From the NCBI GenBank assembly GCA_035691305.1, contig DASSJF010000081.1, positions 1-32,071 on the forward strand: a stretch of 32,071 nt of DNA, given 5' to 3'. Below are positions 16,642-24,625 of this stretch, one piece after another (positions within the stretch are counted from its first letter, which is position 1; every line of letters starts with the position of its first letter). The position numbers were made by a program, and so were the translations under genes. The stretch comes from a bacterium. Its GTDB lineage: Bacteria > Sysuimicrobiota > Sysuimicrobiia > Sysuimicrobiales > Segetimicrobiaceae. The notes under the pieces were generated by a model. The model ran no database searches, was not told the DNA's origin, and saw nothing but the letters and a program-made list of their open reading frames with translations.

Positions 16642-17847
16642 GTGTCGCCCTTGTCTCTCACGTTGGGCTTCCTTGCGACCGCAGCGCTCGTCTCCACGGT
16701 CGCGTCGCGCGCGCGGCTGCCGTACACGGTCGCGCTGGTCGTCGTGGGCCTGGCCGTCGGGACGGCGCACGTCCTGCCGCGGATCTCGGTCGGACCGGAC
16801 GTCGTCGTCATCGCGCTGATCCTGCCGCTGCTGTTTGAGGGCGCAATCCGCATCCCGCCGCGTCACCTCCGCGCCTACACCCCGCTCATACTGGCGCTCG
16901 CGATCCCCGGCACGATCGTCTCGGCGGCTTTGATCGCGGGCGGGGCGCTGCTCGGCCACGTCCCCTGGCGCGGAGCACTGCTGCTCGGGGCCGTCTGCGC
17001 GGCGACCGATCCGGCGGGCGTGATCGCGCTGGTACGCGACGCGCGCCTGAACGAACGGTTGGGCACGGTGCTGGAAGGCGAAGCGGTTCTCAACGACGCG
17101 GTCGCAATCGTATTGTTCACGCTCGCCGTCGGGGCGCCGCTCGATTTCGTCGCGGCGGCGGGGAACTTCGTCTGGCTCCTCGCGGGCGGTGCCGCCGTCG
17201 GATGCGCGGTCGGAGCGGGCGTTGCCTCCGTCCTCCGAGGCGTCCCGGATCCGGTGGTGGAAGCGATCGGCAGCGTCGTCGCGGCGGCCGCGGCGTACCT
17301 TGCGGCCGAATCCGTCCACGGGAGCGGTGTGATCGGCGTCGTGGCGGCGGGTGTCATGTTCGCCGAGTTCGCGGACCGCAGCCTTACTCCGGCCGGCGCG
17401 GAAACGGTCCGCGTCGTCTGGGACGTGATCGCGTTTCTCGCGAACTCCGCGCTCTTCTTGCTGATCGGCCTCGTCGTTCCGCTGCCGCTGTTGGCGCGCT
17501 ACGCCGGGCTGATCGGGATCGTCATCTTCGCCGCGCTCGTCGCGCGCGCGATCAGCATCTACGGGTTCACCGCGCTGCTTGCCCGGCGCGCCGCGCCGTT
17601 CCCGATGGCGTGGCGGCACGTCATGGTATGGGGCGGTCTGCGGGGCGGCGTCGCGGTGGCGCTCGTGCTTACGCTGCCGCCGGTGCTGCCTCAACGCGAG
17701 GCCGTGGCGGCCGGCGTTTTGGGGACGATCGTCTGGACGCTGGTCGGTCAGGGCCTGCTGGTGCGGCCGATCATGCAGCTCGCCGGGCTTGCGCGAACGA
17801 CCTCGTCGCCGGCACCGACGGAACGCCGCGTGCCGGGCGCGCCTTAG
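16642..17847 (+). CDS. CPA1-family cation:proton antiporter (NhaP-like)
   Basis: A 401-residue membrane protein with about 12 helices that exchanges Na+ or K+ for protons. Family motifs are ATDPAGVIAL (121-130), GEAVLNDAVAIVLF with the N151-D152 ion-binding pair, and WGGLRGGVAVALVL near the end. There is no C-terminal regulatory (TrkA/cNMP) domain. The GTG at 16642 is preferred because TM1 follows at once. The frame is open back to an ATG at 16510, giving 445 residues with an atypical hydrophobic leader, and neither start has a strong ribosome site. Its TAG overlaps the TAA of the convergent small gene. Confidence 0.88.
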   Translation: MSPLSLTLGFLATAALVSTVASRARLPYTVALVVVGLAVGTAHVLPRISVGPDVVVIALILPLLFEGAIRIPPRHLRAYTPLILALAIPGTIVSAALIAGGALLGHVPWRGALLLGAVCAATDPAGVIALVRDARLNERLGTVLEGEAVLNDAVAIVLFTLAVGAPLDFVAAAGNFVWLLAGGAAVGCAVGAGVASVLRGVPDPVVEAIGSVVAAAAAYLAAESVHGSGVIGVVAAGVMFAEFADRSLTPAGAETVRVVWDVIAFLANSALFLLIGLVVPLPLLARYAGLIGIVIFAALVARAISIYGFTALLARRAAPFPMAWRHVMVWGGLRGGVAVALVLTLPPVLPQREAVAAGVLGTIVWTLVGQGLLVRPIMQLAGLARTTSSPAPTERRVPGAP

Positions 17848-18059
17848 CCGGCGCGCTCGTCCTCCGCTTCGCGGTCGATCACCTCGAGGCGCGCGCGCCA
17901 CCGCTCGTCCAGCAGCCGTTCCGCCTGCTCCTGGGTCACGCCGTTCACGACGAGCCGCTCCTCCCCGGCCGGATCGTCGCACGCGGCGACCCAGCGGCGC
18001 CTCGCCGCATCCCACTCGACCGCCACACCCGTCATCACCGCGCGTTCCTCGTCGAGCAT
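17844..18059 (-). CDS. Small hypothetical protein (71 aa)
   Basis: A 71-residue charged protein, predicted soluble: GVAVEWDAARRRWVAACDD looks like a beta hairpin, and GVTQEQAERLLDERWRARLEVI an amphipathic helix. The ATG at 18059 has a GGGAGGG ribosome site six bases upstream, supporting that it is real. Its stop codon is embedded in the stop of the convergent antiporter gene (CTTAG). The 40-bp tandem duplication and tRNA-His lie upstream on the same strand, so it may be transcribed from the tRNA promoter. Family and role unknown. Confidence 0.55.
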   Translation of the reverse strand: MLDEERAVMTGVAVEWDAARRRWVAACDDPAGEERLVVNGVTQEQAERLLDERWRARLEVIDREAEDERAG

Positions 18060-18069
18060 GAGGACCCTC

Positions 18070-18149
18070 CCTGTCGGCGCAGGACCTCCGCCGCCTTCGC
18101 GGCTCCTGCCCTGTCGGCGCAGGACCTCCGCCGCCTTCGCGGCTCCTGC
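18070..18149. repeat. Perfect 40-bp tandem duplication, hairpin-forming
   Basis: Two identical 40-bp copies, 18070-18109 and 18110-18149. Each contains an imperfect 31-bp palindrome bounded by GCAGGA and TCCTGC, so each copy can fold into a GC-rich stem. It lies between tRNA-His and the start of the 71-residue gene. No further copy is seen in the window. Confidence 0.9.
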
Positions 18150-18162
18150 GCGGGGCGCGTCG

Positions 18163-18238
18163 TGGGGTGGCTGACGGGGCTCGAACCCGCAACCCCCAGA
18201 GCCACAGTCTGGTGCTCTACCTTTGAGCTACAGCCACC
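18163..18238 (-). tRNA. tRNA-His (anticodon GUG)
   Basis: On the minus strand the acceptor GTGGCTG pairs with CAGCCAC. Discriminator C73 faces an encoded G(-1), the hallmark of tRNA-His, and CCA is encoded. The anticodon stem CCAGA/TCTGG encloses CTGTGGC, giving GUG (18203-18205). The T-arm is GCGGG-TTCGAGC-CCCGT. A TACAAT at 18254-18249 is the likely -10. Confidence 0.95.
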
Positions 18239-18296
18239 ACGCGGTGTGATTGTAGCATTCGCCCGTCGCGGACGTACACCATGAAACCGTCCCCGG

Positions 18297-18530
18297 TCAG
18301 GCACCGCGGCCGGCTTCGACGTCGACAACTTTGTGCCGGCTACGCAGCCCACGTACGATCCGGACGCGTCCCCGCGCGACGCCGAAGTGATCCGCGAGCG
18401 CCGCGGCGACCGCGTCGTTTGCCTCGCCCCCGTGCGGGGCCGCCGTCACCGCGACGTGGAAGGTACCGTCGGGGCGCCGCTCGACTCCGGGCTTTCGAGC
18501 GCGCGGCGTCACGCGCACGGTGATGCGCAC
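18297..18530 (-). CDS. DUF167 (YggU) family protein
   Basis: A 77-residue member of the small DUF167/YggU family of unknown function. It has the usual core: ITVRVTPRARKPGVE, then VAVTAAPHGGEANDAVAAALADHFGV, then RVRIVRGLRSRHKVVDV. The GTG at 18530 lies 8 bases after the stop of the FAD/Fe-S dehydrogenase and begins directly at the first beta strand. The longer open frame upstream is antisense-like sequence within the dehydrogenase. It is the last gene of the VOC-dehydrogenase unit. Confidence 0.85.
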   Translation of the reverse strand: MRITVRVTPRARKPGVERRPDGTFHVAVTAAPHGGEANDAVAAALADHFGVARGRVRIVRGLRSRHKVVDVEAGRGA

Positions 18531-18538
18531 TCGCCCGC

Positions 18539-21511
18539 TCAGCTCCCGGCGCCGGTGCCGGCCTCCGGAGGCAGCGCGAGGGCCAGCGCCTCGGCGAGGT
18601 GCAGCGCGCGCCGGCCGGTGCCGTGCGCGATTTGCTGGCGGCAGGACGCGCCGGATGCAACGAGGACGGTGTCCTCGGGCGCCGTCCGTACCGCCTTGAA
18701 CAGCACGCGCTCGCCCATCGCGAGCGACACGTCGTAATGCTCGTGCTCCACCCCGAACGATCCGGCCATGCCGCAGCACCCGGAATCGATCTCCTCCACC
18801 TCGGCGCCGGGGACCGCCCGAAGCGCCGCGAGCGCCGGGCCCGTCCGGATCATCGCCTTCTGGTGGCAGTGGCCGTGCATCAAAACGCGGCGCGCCGCCG
18901 CGACGTACGGAGGCCGGATGCCGGCCGCATCGAGCATCGCGAGGTACTCCTCCAGCGCGTACGTCGCCCGCGCGACCGCGTCGACGGCGTCGCCGCGCAG
19001 CAGATCCGGATATTCGTCCTTGAACGTCACGGTGCACGACGGCTCCAGGCCGACGATCGGCACCCCGGCCTCCGCGAACGGCTCCAGGCGCTTGACCGTG
19101 CGGCGCGCGAGCCGCTGGGCCTGGCGCAGCATCCCGTTGCTGATCATCGGCCGCCCGCAGCATGACACCGGCACGAGCTCGACGCGGCACCCCGCCGACT
19201 CCAGCAGGCGTACGGCCGCCCGGCCGATCGACGGATAGTAGTATTCCGTAAACGTATCCACAAACAGCGCGACGCGCCCCCGGCCCGGCACGCCCGCGAA
19301 CCCGGCGGCCGCCTGTCCCCCCTCGCGCGCCGGGCTCCCGAAGCCGCGCCCGCGCCACCAGCGGGTGAAGCGGGTGCGCGCGAACTCCGGCAGCCGTCGC
19401 CGCGCATCGATGCCGGCCACCCGCTCGAGGAGCCAGCGCGCGGGGGCGCTTCGGAGCGCACGGTTCGCGACCGGCGCCACCGCGCACCCGAGCGGTCCGA
19501 GGGCGGCGACGTGGCCGAACAGCCGTGCGCGCAACGGCAGCCCGTGCCGGTCATAGTAGCCGGCCAAGAACTCGTGCTTGAGCTTGGCCATATCGACGTT
19601 GCTCGGGCACTCGGACTTGCAGGCCTTGCAGGCGACGCAAAGGTCCATCACTTCGTAGAGCTCGCGGCTCGTGAGCGCCCCGGCGGGCAGCGCGCCGGAG
19701 ATCGCGGATCGCAGTGCATTGGCGCGGCCGCGCGTGCTGTGCGCCTCCTCGAGCGTCACCATGTACGAGGGACACATCGTGCCGCCGCGCGGCTTGCGGC
19801 ACGCACCGACGCCGCTGCACATCTCGATCGCGCTGCGCACCCCGCCGTCCCGGCTGAAGTCCTGCACCGTCGCCGGAGGCGGCCCGGCCCCCGGCCGGTA
19901 CCGCAGCGACTCCGTCATCGGCGGCGCGTCCACGATCTTGCCCGGGTTCATCCGCCATTCCGGGTCGAAGGCCGCCTTGACCTCGCGGAACGCGCCGTAC
20001 AGCGCGGGACCGAACATCCTGGCTACGAACTCGCCGCGGGACAGCCCGTCGCCGTGCTCCCCGGACAGCGCGCCGCCGAATTCGGCGACGAGCGCCGCGA
20101 CCTCTTCGGCGATCGCCCGCATCTCCGCCACGTCGCGCGGTTCGTGCAGGTCGAGGATCGGGCGCGTGTGCAGGAGGCCGACGCTCGCGTGACCGTAAAA
20201 CGACGCGTCGGTGCCGTGGCGCCGCACGATCTCGCGGAAGCGCCGCGTGTACTCGGCGATCCGCGCCGGGTCGACGGCGCTGTCTTCCACGAACGCCACC
20301 GGCTTGCGCGCGCTCTTCATGCCGAGCAAGAGGCCGACGCCGGCCTCGCGCACGGCCCACAGGTTGGCCTGCGCCGCGGGGTCGACGAGCCGCCGCATCG
20401 CGCCGCGGTACCCCGACCGCCGCATCCGCGCCTCGAGCGCGTCGAGCGTCGGCTCGAGCGCGGCGTGACTCTCGCCGGCGTATTCCACGGCGATGATGGC
20501 CCCGGGCGTCCCCTCGACGAACGTGAGCCGCCGGCTGAGCTCACGGGTCTGGCGGGCGAGCTCGACGATGTAGCGGTCCGTCAGCTCGACCGCCGACGGC
20601 TTGGTGTCGAGAATCTCAGGGGCGTGTTCGAGCGCCGGGATGATGTCGTCGAACTGGAAGACCGCAAGCACGGTGGCGGCGGGCCGGCGCGCGAGCCGCA
20701 CCGTGGCCTCGGTGACGACCGCCAGCGTCCCCTCGGAGCCGCAGACGAGCTTGGCGAGGTTCACCGGGCCGCCCTCGGGGAACTCGTCGAGGTTATAGCC
20801 CCCGACCCGCCGCTGGACGCGGGGGAACCGCCTCGCCACCTCGTCGCGGGCGGCCGTGACGATCCGGGCGACCTCCCGGTAGAGACGGCCTTCGGGCCCG
20901 TCGCCCCGCGCGCGCCGCGCGGCCTCCGCGGGCGCCAGGGCCTCGAAGGTCAGCGCCGTCCCATCGGCGAGCCGCGCCTGCGTCGCGAGCAGCGTATCCA
21001 GGGTCTTGCCGTAAACGATGGAGCGCGACCCGGACGAGTTGTTGCCGATCATCCCTCCGATCGTCGCGCGGGTGCTCGTCGAGGTCTCGGGCCCGTAGAT
21101 GAGGCCGGTCGGCGCGAGCGTCCGCAGCAGCTCGTGCCGGACGACCCCGGGCTGGACGCGCGCCCAACCTTCCTCCGTGTTGACCTCGACGACGCGGTTC
21201 ATGTATTTCGAGAAGTCGAGGACGATCGCGCGGCCGACGGTCTGCCCGGCGAGGCTTGTGCCGCCCCCGCGCGGCAGGAGCGGCGCGCGTGCGGCGCGGG
21301 CGACCTCCAGCACCGCCTGCACGTCGTCGGCGTCGCGGGGCAGGACGACGCCGAGGGGCTCGATCTCGTAGATGCTGGCGTCGGTGCTGTAGATCGCGCG
21401 CGAAACCGCGTCGAACCGCACCTCGCCGCGCACGTGCCGGCGGAGATCGTGCGCGAGATCGCTCAGGTCTCCGCGCGGGACCGCCCGCGCCGTCGCGGGG
21501 CCGGCCTCCAC
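18539..21511 (-). CDS. FAD-linked and Fe-S-binding 2-hydroxyacid dehydrogenase (GlcD-GlcF fusion, YdiJ-like)
   Basis: About 990 residues. The N-terminal half is a PCMH-type FAD domain (PRGGGTSLAGQTVG near residue 80, ATIGGMIGNNSSGSRSIVYG near 149) with the FAD-oxidase C-terminal domain (GEHGDG, NPGKIVD). The C-terminal half is GlcF-like: two cluster motifs (CSGVGACRKPRGGTMCPSY and CVACKACKSECPSNVD), then two CCG domains (SCCGRPMISNG, SGCCGMAGSFG). Relatives oxidise D-lactate, glycolate or D-2-hydroxyglutarate and pass electrons to the respiratory chain. The substrate is not decidable from sequence; the fused layout is closest to YdiJ. Start is GTG 21511 or TTG 21523; neither has a ribosome site. 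It follows the VOC gene by about 13 bases and precedes DUF167. Confidence 0.85.
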   Translation of the reverse strand: MEAGPATARAVPRGDLSDLAHDLRRHVRGEVRFDAVSRAIYSTDASIYEIEPLGVVLPRDADDVQAVLEVARAARAPLLPRGGGTSLAGQTVGRAIVLDFSKYMNRVVEVNTEEGWARVQPGVVRHELLRTLAPTGLIYGPETSTSTRATIGGMIGNNSSGSRSIVYGKTLDTLLATQARLADGTALTFEALAPAEAARRARGDGPEGRLYREVARIVTAARDEVARRFPRVQRRVGGYNLDEFPEGGPVNLAKLVCGSEGTLAVVTEATVRLARRPAATVLAVFQFDDIIPALEHAPEILDTKPSAVELTDRYIVELARQTRELSRRLTFVEGTPGAIIAVEYAGESHAALEPTLDALEARMRRSGYRGAMRRLVDPAAQANLWAVREAGVGLLLGMKSARKPVAFVEDSAVDPARIAEYTRRFREIVRRHGTDASFYGHASVGLLHTRPILDLHEPRDVAEMRAIAEEVAALVAEFGGALSGEHGDGLSRGEFVARMFGPALYGAFREVKAAFDPEWRMNPGKIVDAPPMTESLRYRPGAGPPPATVQDFSRDGGVRSAIEMCSGVGACRKPRGGTMCPSYMVTLEEAHSTRGRANALRSAISGALPAGALTSRELYEVMDLCVACKACKSECPSNVDMAKLKHEFLAGYYDRHGLPLRARLFGHVAALGPLGCAVAPVANRALRSAPARWLLERVAGIDARRRLPEFARTRFTRWWRGRGFGSPAREGGQAAAGFAGVPGRGRVALFVDTFTEYYYPSIGRAAVRLLESAGCRVELVPVSCCGRPMISNGMLRQAQRLARRTVKRLEPFAEAGVPIVGLEPSCTVTFKDEYPDLLRGDAVDAVARATYALEEYLAMLDAAGIRPPYVAAARRVLMHGHCHQKAMIRTGPALAALRAVPGAEVEEIDSGCCGMAGSFGVEHEHYDVSLAMGERVLFKAVRTAPEDTVLVASGASCRQQIAHGTGRRALHLAEALALALPPEAGTGAGS

Positions 21512-21524
21512 GGTCGAGCGCAAG

Positions 21525-22469
21525 CTAGGAGACGTGAACGGCGCCGAACGATTCGCGGGGCGGCATCCAGGAGAGCCGCGCGGGCAGCGGCGAATGGTCG
21601 GCGGTGAGCAGCACGAGGATGCCGTCGAGATCCGCGACTCCGGCGCCGACGCAGGGCCCGCAATCGGCGGCCGGCCCCGACGCGCCGCCGTGCGAGACCA
21701 CCCGCGCCGTCTCGGCATCGAGGTCGGCCCGCGAGGGAAGCGCGACGGTGAAGTACCACAGGCCCGGTCCGGACGTGGCCGCGGGCGGAATGCCCTGCCC
21801 GGCCCACACGTTGGTCCCGAGATGATGGTGATAGCCGCCCGCCGACAGGAACAACGCCCCTTGATAGCGCCGGAGCACGACGTCGAATCCGAGCGCGCCG
21901 TGATAGAACTTTTCCGCCCGCGCCAGCTCGGAGACACGCAGGTGGATGTGGCCGAGCCGCGTGCCCTCGACCGCCGGCGCGGACCGGTCGCCGCCCGCCG
22001 CGAGGAGGTCCCGGAGATCGAGCGGCCGGCTGTCCATCTGAACCTCGTCCGCGTGCCGCGACCACTGCTCGCGCGGACGGTCGGCGTAGAGTTCAACGCC
22101 GTTGCCGTCGGGATCGCGCAGGTACAACGCCTCGCTGACCAAGTGATCGGACGCCCCGTCGAGCGCGACCTCCCGCTCCAACAGCCGCCGCAGCAGCCGC
22201 CCGAGGGCCGCGCGCCCGGGCAGCAGGAACGCGGAATGGTACAACCCGCAGCGCCGGCGCGGCTCCTGCGGCGGATCGGCCGTCGCGGTGAGACCGACCG
22301 CGAACGGGTAGCCGCCGTCCGCCGACAACATGACGGTCTGCCCGCCGCGCCACGCCTCCCGAAAGCCCAGGGCGTCCCGATAGAATTCGAGCGCGCGGTC
22401 GAGATCGGCGACGCGAAGGTGCACGTGGCCGACGGTGGTTCGCGGATCGAGCGGTCGCTCCGGCATCAT
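21525..22469 (-). CDS. VOC-family protein, catechol 2,3-dioxygenase (CatE)-like
   Basis: A 314-residue protein with two glyoxalase/bleomycin-resistance (VOC) modules: GHVHLRVADLDRALEFYRD near the start and LGHIHLRVSELARAEKFYHG in the second half. Metal-ligand candidates are the histidines of these strands, the YHHHLGTNVWAG block, and the glutamate in DPDGNGVELYAD. This resembles B. subtilis CatE-type ring-cleaving dioxygenases, although many relatives are uncharacterised. Two adjacent ATGs (22469, 22466) can start it. It is divergent from the zinc-ribbon gene and first in a unit with the 2-hydroxyacid dehydrogenase. That pairing could mean degradation of an aromatic or keto compound, but the link is inference. 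Confidence 0.78.
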   Translation of the reverse strand: MMPERPLDPRTTVGHVHLRVADLDRALEFYRDALGFREAWRGGQTVMLSADGGYPFAVGLTATADPPQEPRRRCGLYHSAFLLPGRAALGRLLRRLLEREVALDGASDHLVSEALYLRDPDGNGVELYADRPREQWSRHADEVQMDSRPLDLRDLLAAGGDRSAPAVEGTRLGHIHLRVSELARAEKFYHGALGFDVVLRRYQGALFLSAGGYHHHLGTNVWAGQGIPPAATSGPGLWYFTVALPSRADLDAETARVVSHGGASGPAADCGPCVGAGVADLDGILVLLTADHSPLPARLSWMPPRESFGAVHVS

Positions 22470-22519
22470 CGAGGCGTTCGCGACGACGGGCGCGCCATCC
22501 TCCGGCGCGGGCGCACGCC

Positions 22520-22663
22520 TTGATTCGGCTCCTCTGCCCGCACTGCGGCGTGCAGTTCCTGCGGCTCGAGGCCCCGGACGAAGACGAGGCGGTCGAGTGC
22601 CCCCACTGCCACCGGCCGTTCGTCCCCGATGACGAGGAGTACGTCGACCCGGAAGACCTCTAG
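22520..22663 (+). CDS. Small zinc-ribbon protein (47 aa)
   Basis: A 47-residue frame starting at TTG (22520). It has two CPHC knuckles, LLCPHCGVQFLRL and VECPHCHRPF, 21 residues apart, and an acidic tail (PDDEEYVDPEDL). The four cysteines should bind one zinc ion. The coding look (third-position GC, complete zinc site, acidic end) supports a real gene, but the start lacks an obvious ribosome site. It is divergent from the VOC gene by 50 bases and followed by the pterin dehydratase after 100 bases. Role unknown; such ribbons are often nucleic-acid or protein adaptors. Confidence 0.6.
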   Translation: MIRLLCPHCGVQFLRLEAPDEDEAVECPHCHRPFVPDDEEYVDPEDL

Positions 22664-22763
22664 GGCGACGACGGCGCCGCGTGCTACAATGGCGCCGCGG
22701 GGGGCCCGGATCTGGCGCACTGTCGCCGCCGGGCGCAATGCACGACGAGAGGAGTGATCACCG

Positions 22764-23168
22764 ATGCCCCCTCATCCCGCGAACCCCGGAGAGACCCCCA
22801 AACCAACCGGCGGGACCGGCTTGGCCGATCGCCGGTGCGTCCCGTGTCAGGGCGGCACGCCGCCGCTCGCCCGCGAGCAGTTCGCACCGCTTCTCACACA
22901 GCTCGAAGGTTGGGAAGTCGAGCAGGACCGCATGTTGCTCAAGGTCTTTCGCTTCAAGAACTTTGTTGAGGCCGTCGCGTTCGTCAACGCGATCACCCCG
23001 ATCGCGGAGGCGGAGAATCACCATCCCGATCTGAAGGTGGCGTGGGGCCGGGTCCGTGTGGAACTGTGGACGCACAAGATCAACGGGCTGTCCGAAGCGG
23101 ACTTTGTGATGGCGGCGAAGATCGACCGCGCGTATTCGCGGCCGTCCACGGCTGCCGCCGGCGGGTAA
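22764..23168 (+). CDS. Pterin-4a-carbinolamine dehydratase
   Basis: A 134-residue protein of the PCD/DCoH family, which dehydrates 4a-hydroxytetrahydrobiopterin after aromatic amino acid hydroxylation, or has a related role in molybdopterin metabolism. The active-site signature is complete: H86, H87 and P88 in ENHHPDLKVAWG, and H104 in LWTHKINGLSEADF. An N-terminal extension of about 33 residues has CVPC, a common lead-in in bacterial members. The ATG at 22764 has GGAG nine bases upstream. A TACAAT at 22685-22690 could be its -10. It ends convergently with the amidase gene, 12 bases away. No aromatic amino acid hydroxylase is in the window. Confidence 0.92.
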   Translation: MPPHPANPGETPKPTGGTGLADRRCVPCQGGTPPLAREQFAPLLTQLEGWEVEQDRMLLKVFRFKNFVEAVAFVNAITPIAEAENHHPDLKVAWGRVRVELWTHKINGLSEADFVMAAKIDRAYSRPSTAAAGG

Positions 23169-23180
23169 GGCGAGGACCGC

Positions 23181-24593
23181 TCAGTCGAGCGGCGGTCGCC
23201 GGCCGGCCCACGGTTGGATCGCTTCGAACCCCGCCGCGGCGCGCAGGACGACGGCGTCGGCGTGCCAGCGGCCGATGATCTGCAGTCCCACCGGCAGGCC
23301 CTCCCGTGTCCAACCGCACGGAACGGACACCGCCGGATGCCCAGTCAAGTTGAACGGGAAGGTAAACGTCAGGCGTTCCAGCAGCGTGGGTGCGGGCCGG
23401 CCCTCGATTACCGCCGCGCTGTCGGGCTCGACCGGCCACGCCGCGACCGGCATCGCCGGCGTGAGCAGCAGGTCGTAGCCTTCGAAGAAACGGGACACCG
23501 CCCGGTAGAACGGCGCCCGGGTGAGGAGCGCCCTCCCGTAGTCGAGCGCGCTCATGCGGCCCGCATCGACGATCATGCGCATGAGCGAAGGATCGATCCA
23601 GTCGGGATGCTCGCGCGCGCGGTCGTGCTGGCGTGCCGCCACGCCGACGTGCCAGATGAACCGGTGCGGTTCGCGCATATCCGGCCAGCCCAGCGCCGGC
23701 GCCTCGACCGCACAGCCCAACTCGCCAAACCGCCGGGCGGCCGCTTCGGTGACCGTCCGTACCTCGGGGTCGACGGGCAAGCAGCCGAGATCCGGACTCC
23801 ATGCGACGCGCAGGCCGCGCAGGTCGCCGTCGCAGGCGGCCACGTAGTCCTCCGGCGGCGCATCGATCGACAGCGGATCGCGCGGGTCGGGACCCGCCAA
23901 CGCCGACATCAGGAGGGCGGCATCGCGTATCGTTCGTGCGATAGGCCCGTTGTGCGACCGCGCCGACCAGAAATCGGGGCTCGGATGGTACGGCACGCGG
24001 CCGAACGACGGCTTGAACCCCACCACGCCGCACAGCGACGCCGGGCAGCGGATGGAGCCGGCGCCGTCCGATCCGTGTGCGAGCAGTCCCATGCCGGCGG
24101 CGACGGCAGCTGCCGCCCCGCCCGATGATCCACCGGACGTCCGGTCCGGCCGCCACGGATTCCGGCAGGGCGGTCCGATGAGATTGTCGCTCATGTCCTT
24201 GTGGCCGAAGTGCGGGGTGTTCGTTTTGCCGAGCAGGATGCCGCCCGTCGCCCGAAGCCGTCCCGCCGCGGCGCCGTCTTCCACCGGCACGTGGCGTTCG
24301 AACCACTTGGAGCCGTAGGTGGTTCGCACGCCGGCGGTATCCTCGAGGTCCTTGACCGAGTACGGAATGCCGTCGAGCGGCCCCCTCCGCTGTCCCAGGC
24401 GCGCGCGGGTCTCGGCCTCGCGCGCCTGGGCGCGGGCCAAATCGGCCGTGACGGTGATGTAGGCGTTAAGGACGGGGTTCAGCCGCTCGATGCGCGCGAG
24501 CACCGCATCGGTGATCTCCACCGGCGAGACGTCGCCGGCGCGGATCAAGCGATCCAGCTCGAGCGCGGGGGTGAAGCACAGGTCCGGGGTCAT
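23181..24593 (-). CDS. Amidase (amidase signature family)
   Basis: A 470-residue serine hydrolase that cleaves amide bonds, related to AmiC/GatA. The Ser-cisSer-Lys triad is present: K81 in GIPYSVKDLEDTAG, S156 in TSGGSSGGAAAAVAAGMG, and nucleophile S180 in SDGAGSIRCPAS. The C-terminal PFNLTGHPAVSVPCGWT and GLPVGLQIIGR blocks are typical of stand-alone amidases. It is unlikely to be GatA because there is no GatB or GatC nearby. The ATG at 24593 is the natural start. It follows the SPOR-domain gene by 32 bases on the same strand, so co-transcription is possible. Substrate unknown. Confidence 0.9.
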   Translation of the reverse strand: MTPDLCFTPALELDRLIRAGDVSPVEITDAVLARIERLNPVLNAYITVTADLARAQAREAETRARLGQRRGPLDGIPYSVKDLEDTAGVRTTYGSKWFERHVPVEDGAAAGRLRATGGILLGKTNTPHFGHKDMSDNLIGPPCRNPWRPDRTSGGSSGGAAAAVAAGMGLLAHGSDGAGSIRCPASLCGVVGFKPSFGRVPYHPSPDFWSARSHNGPIARTIRDAALLMSALAGPDPRDPLSIDAPPEDYVAACDGDLRGLRVAWSPDLGCLPVDPEVRTVTEAAARRFGELGCAVEAPALGWPDMREPHRFIWHVGVAARQHDRAREHPDWIDPSLMRMIVDAGRMSALDYGRALLTRAPFYRAVSRFFEGYDLLLTPAMPVAAWPVEPDSAAVIEGRPAPTLLERLTFTFPFNLTGHPAVSVPCGWTREGLPVGLQIIGRWHADAVVLRAAAGFEAIQPWAGRRPPLD

Positions 24594-24625
24594 GCGGTCG
24601 TCTTCTACGCGGCGGGCAAACGGCT

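Noticed and set aside
16576-18192. Minus-strand frame of 538 codons under the antiporter
   Set aside because: Highly charged Arg/Asp shadow of a membrane protein gene that carries clear CPA1 motifs.
19511-21607. Plus-strand frame of 698 codons
   Set aside because: Antisense shadow of the FAD/Fe-S dehydrogenase, with no recognisable domain.
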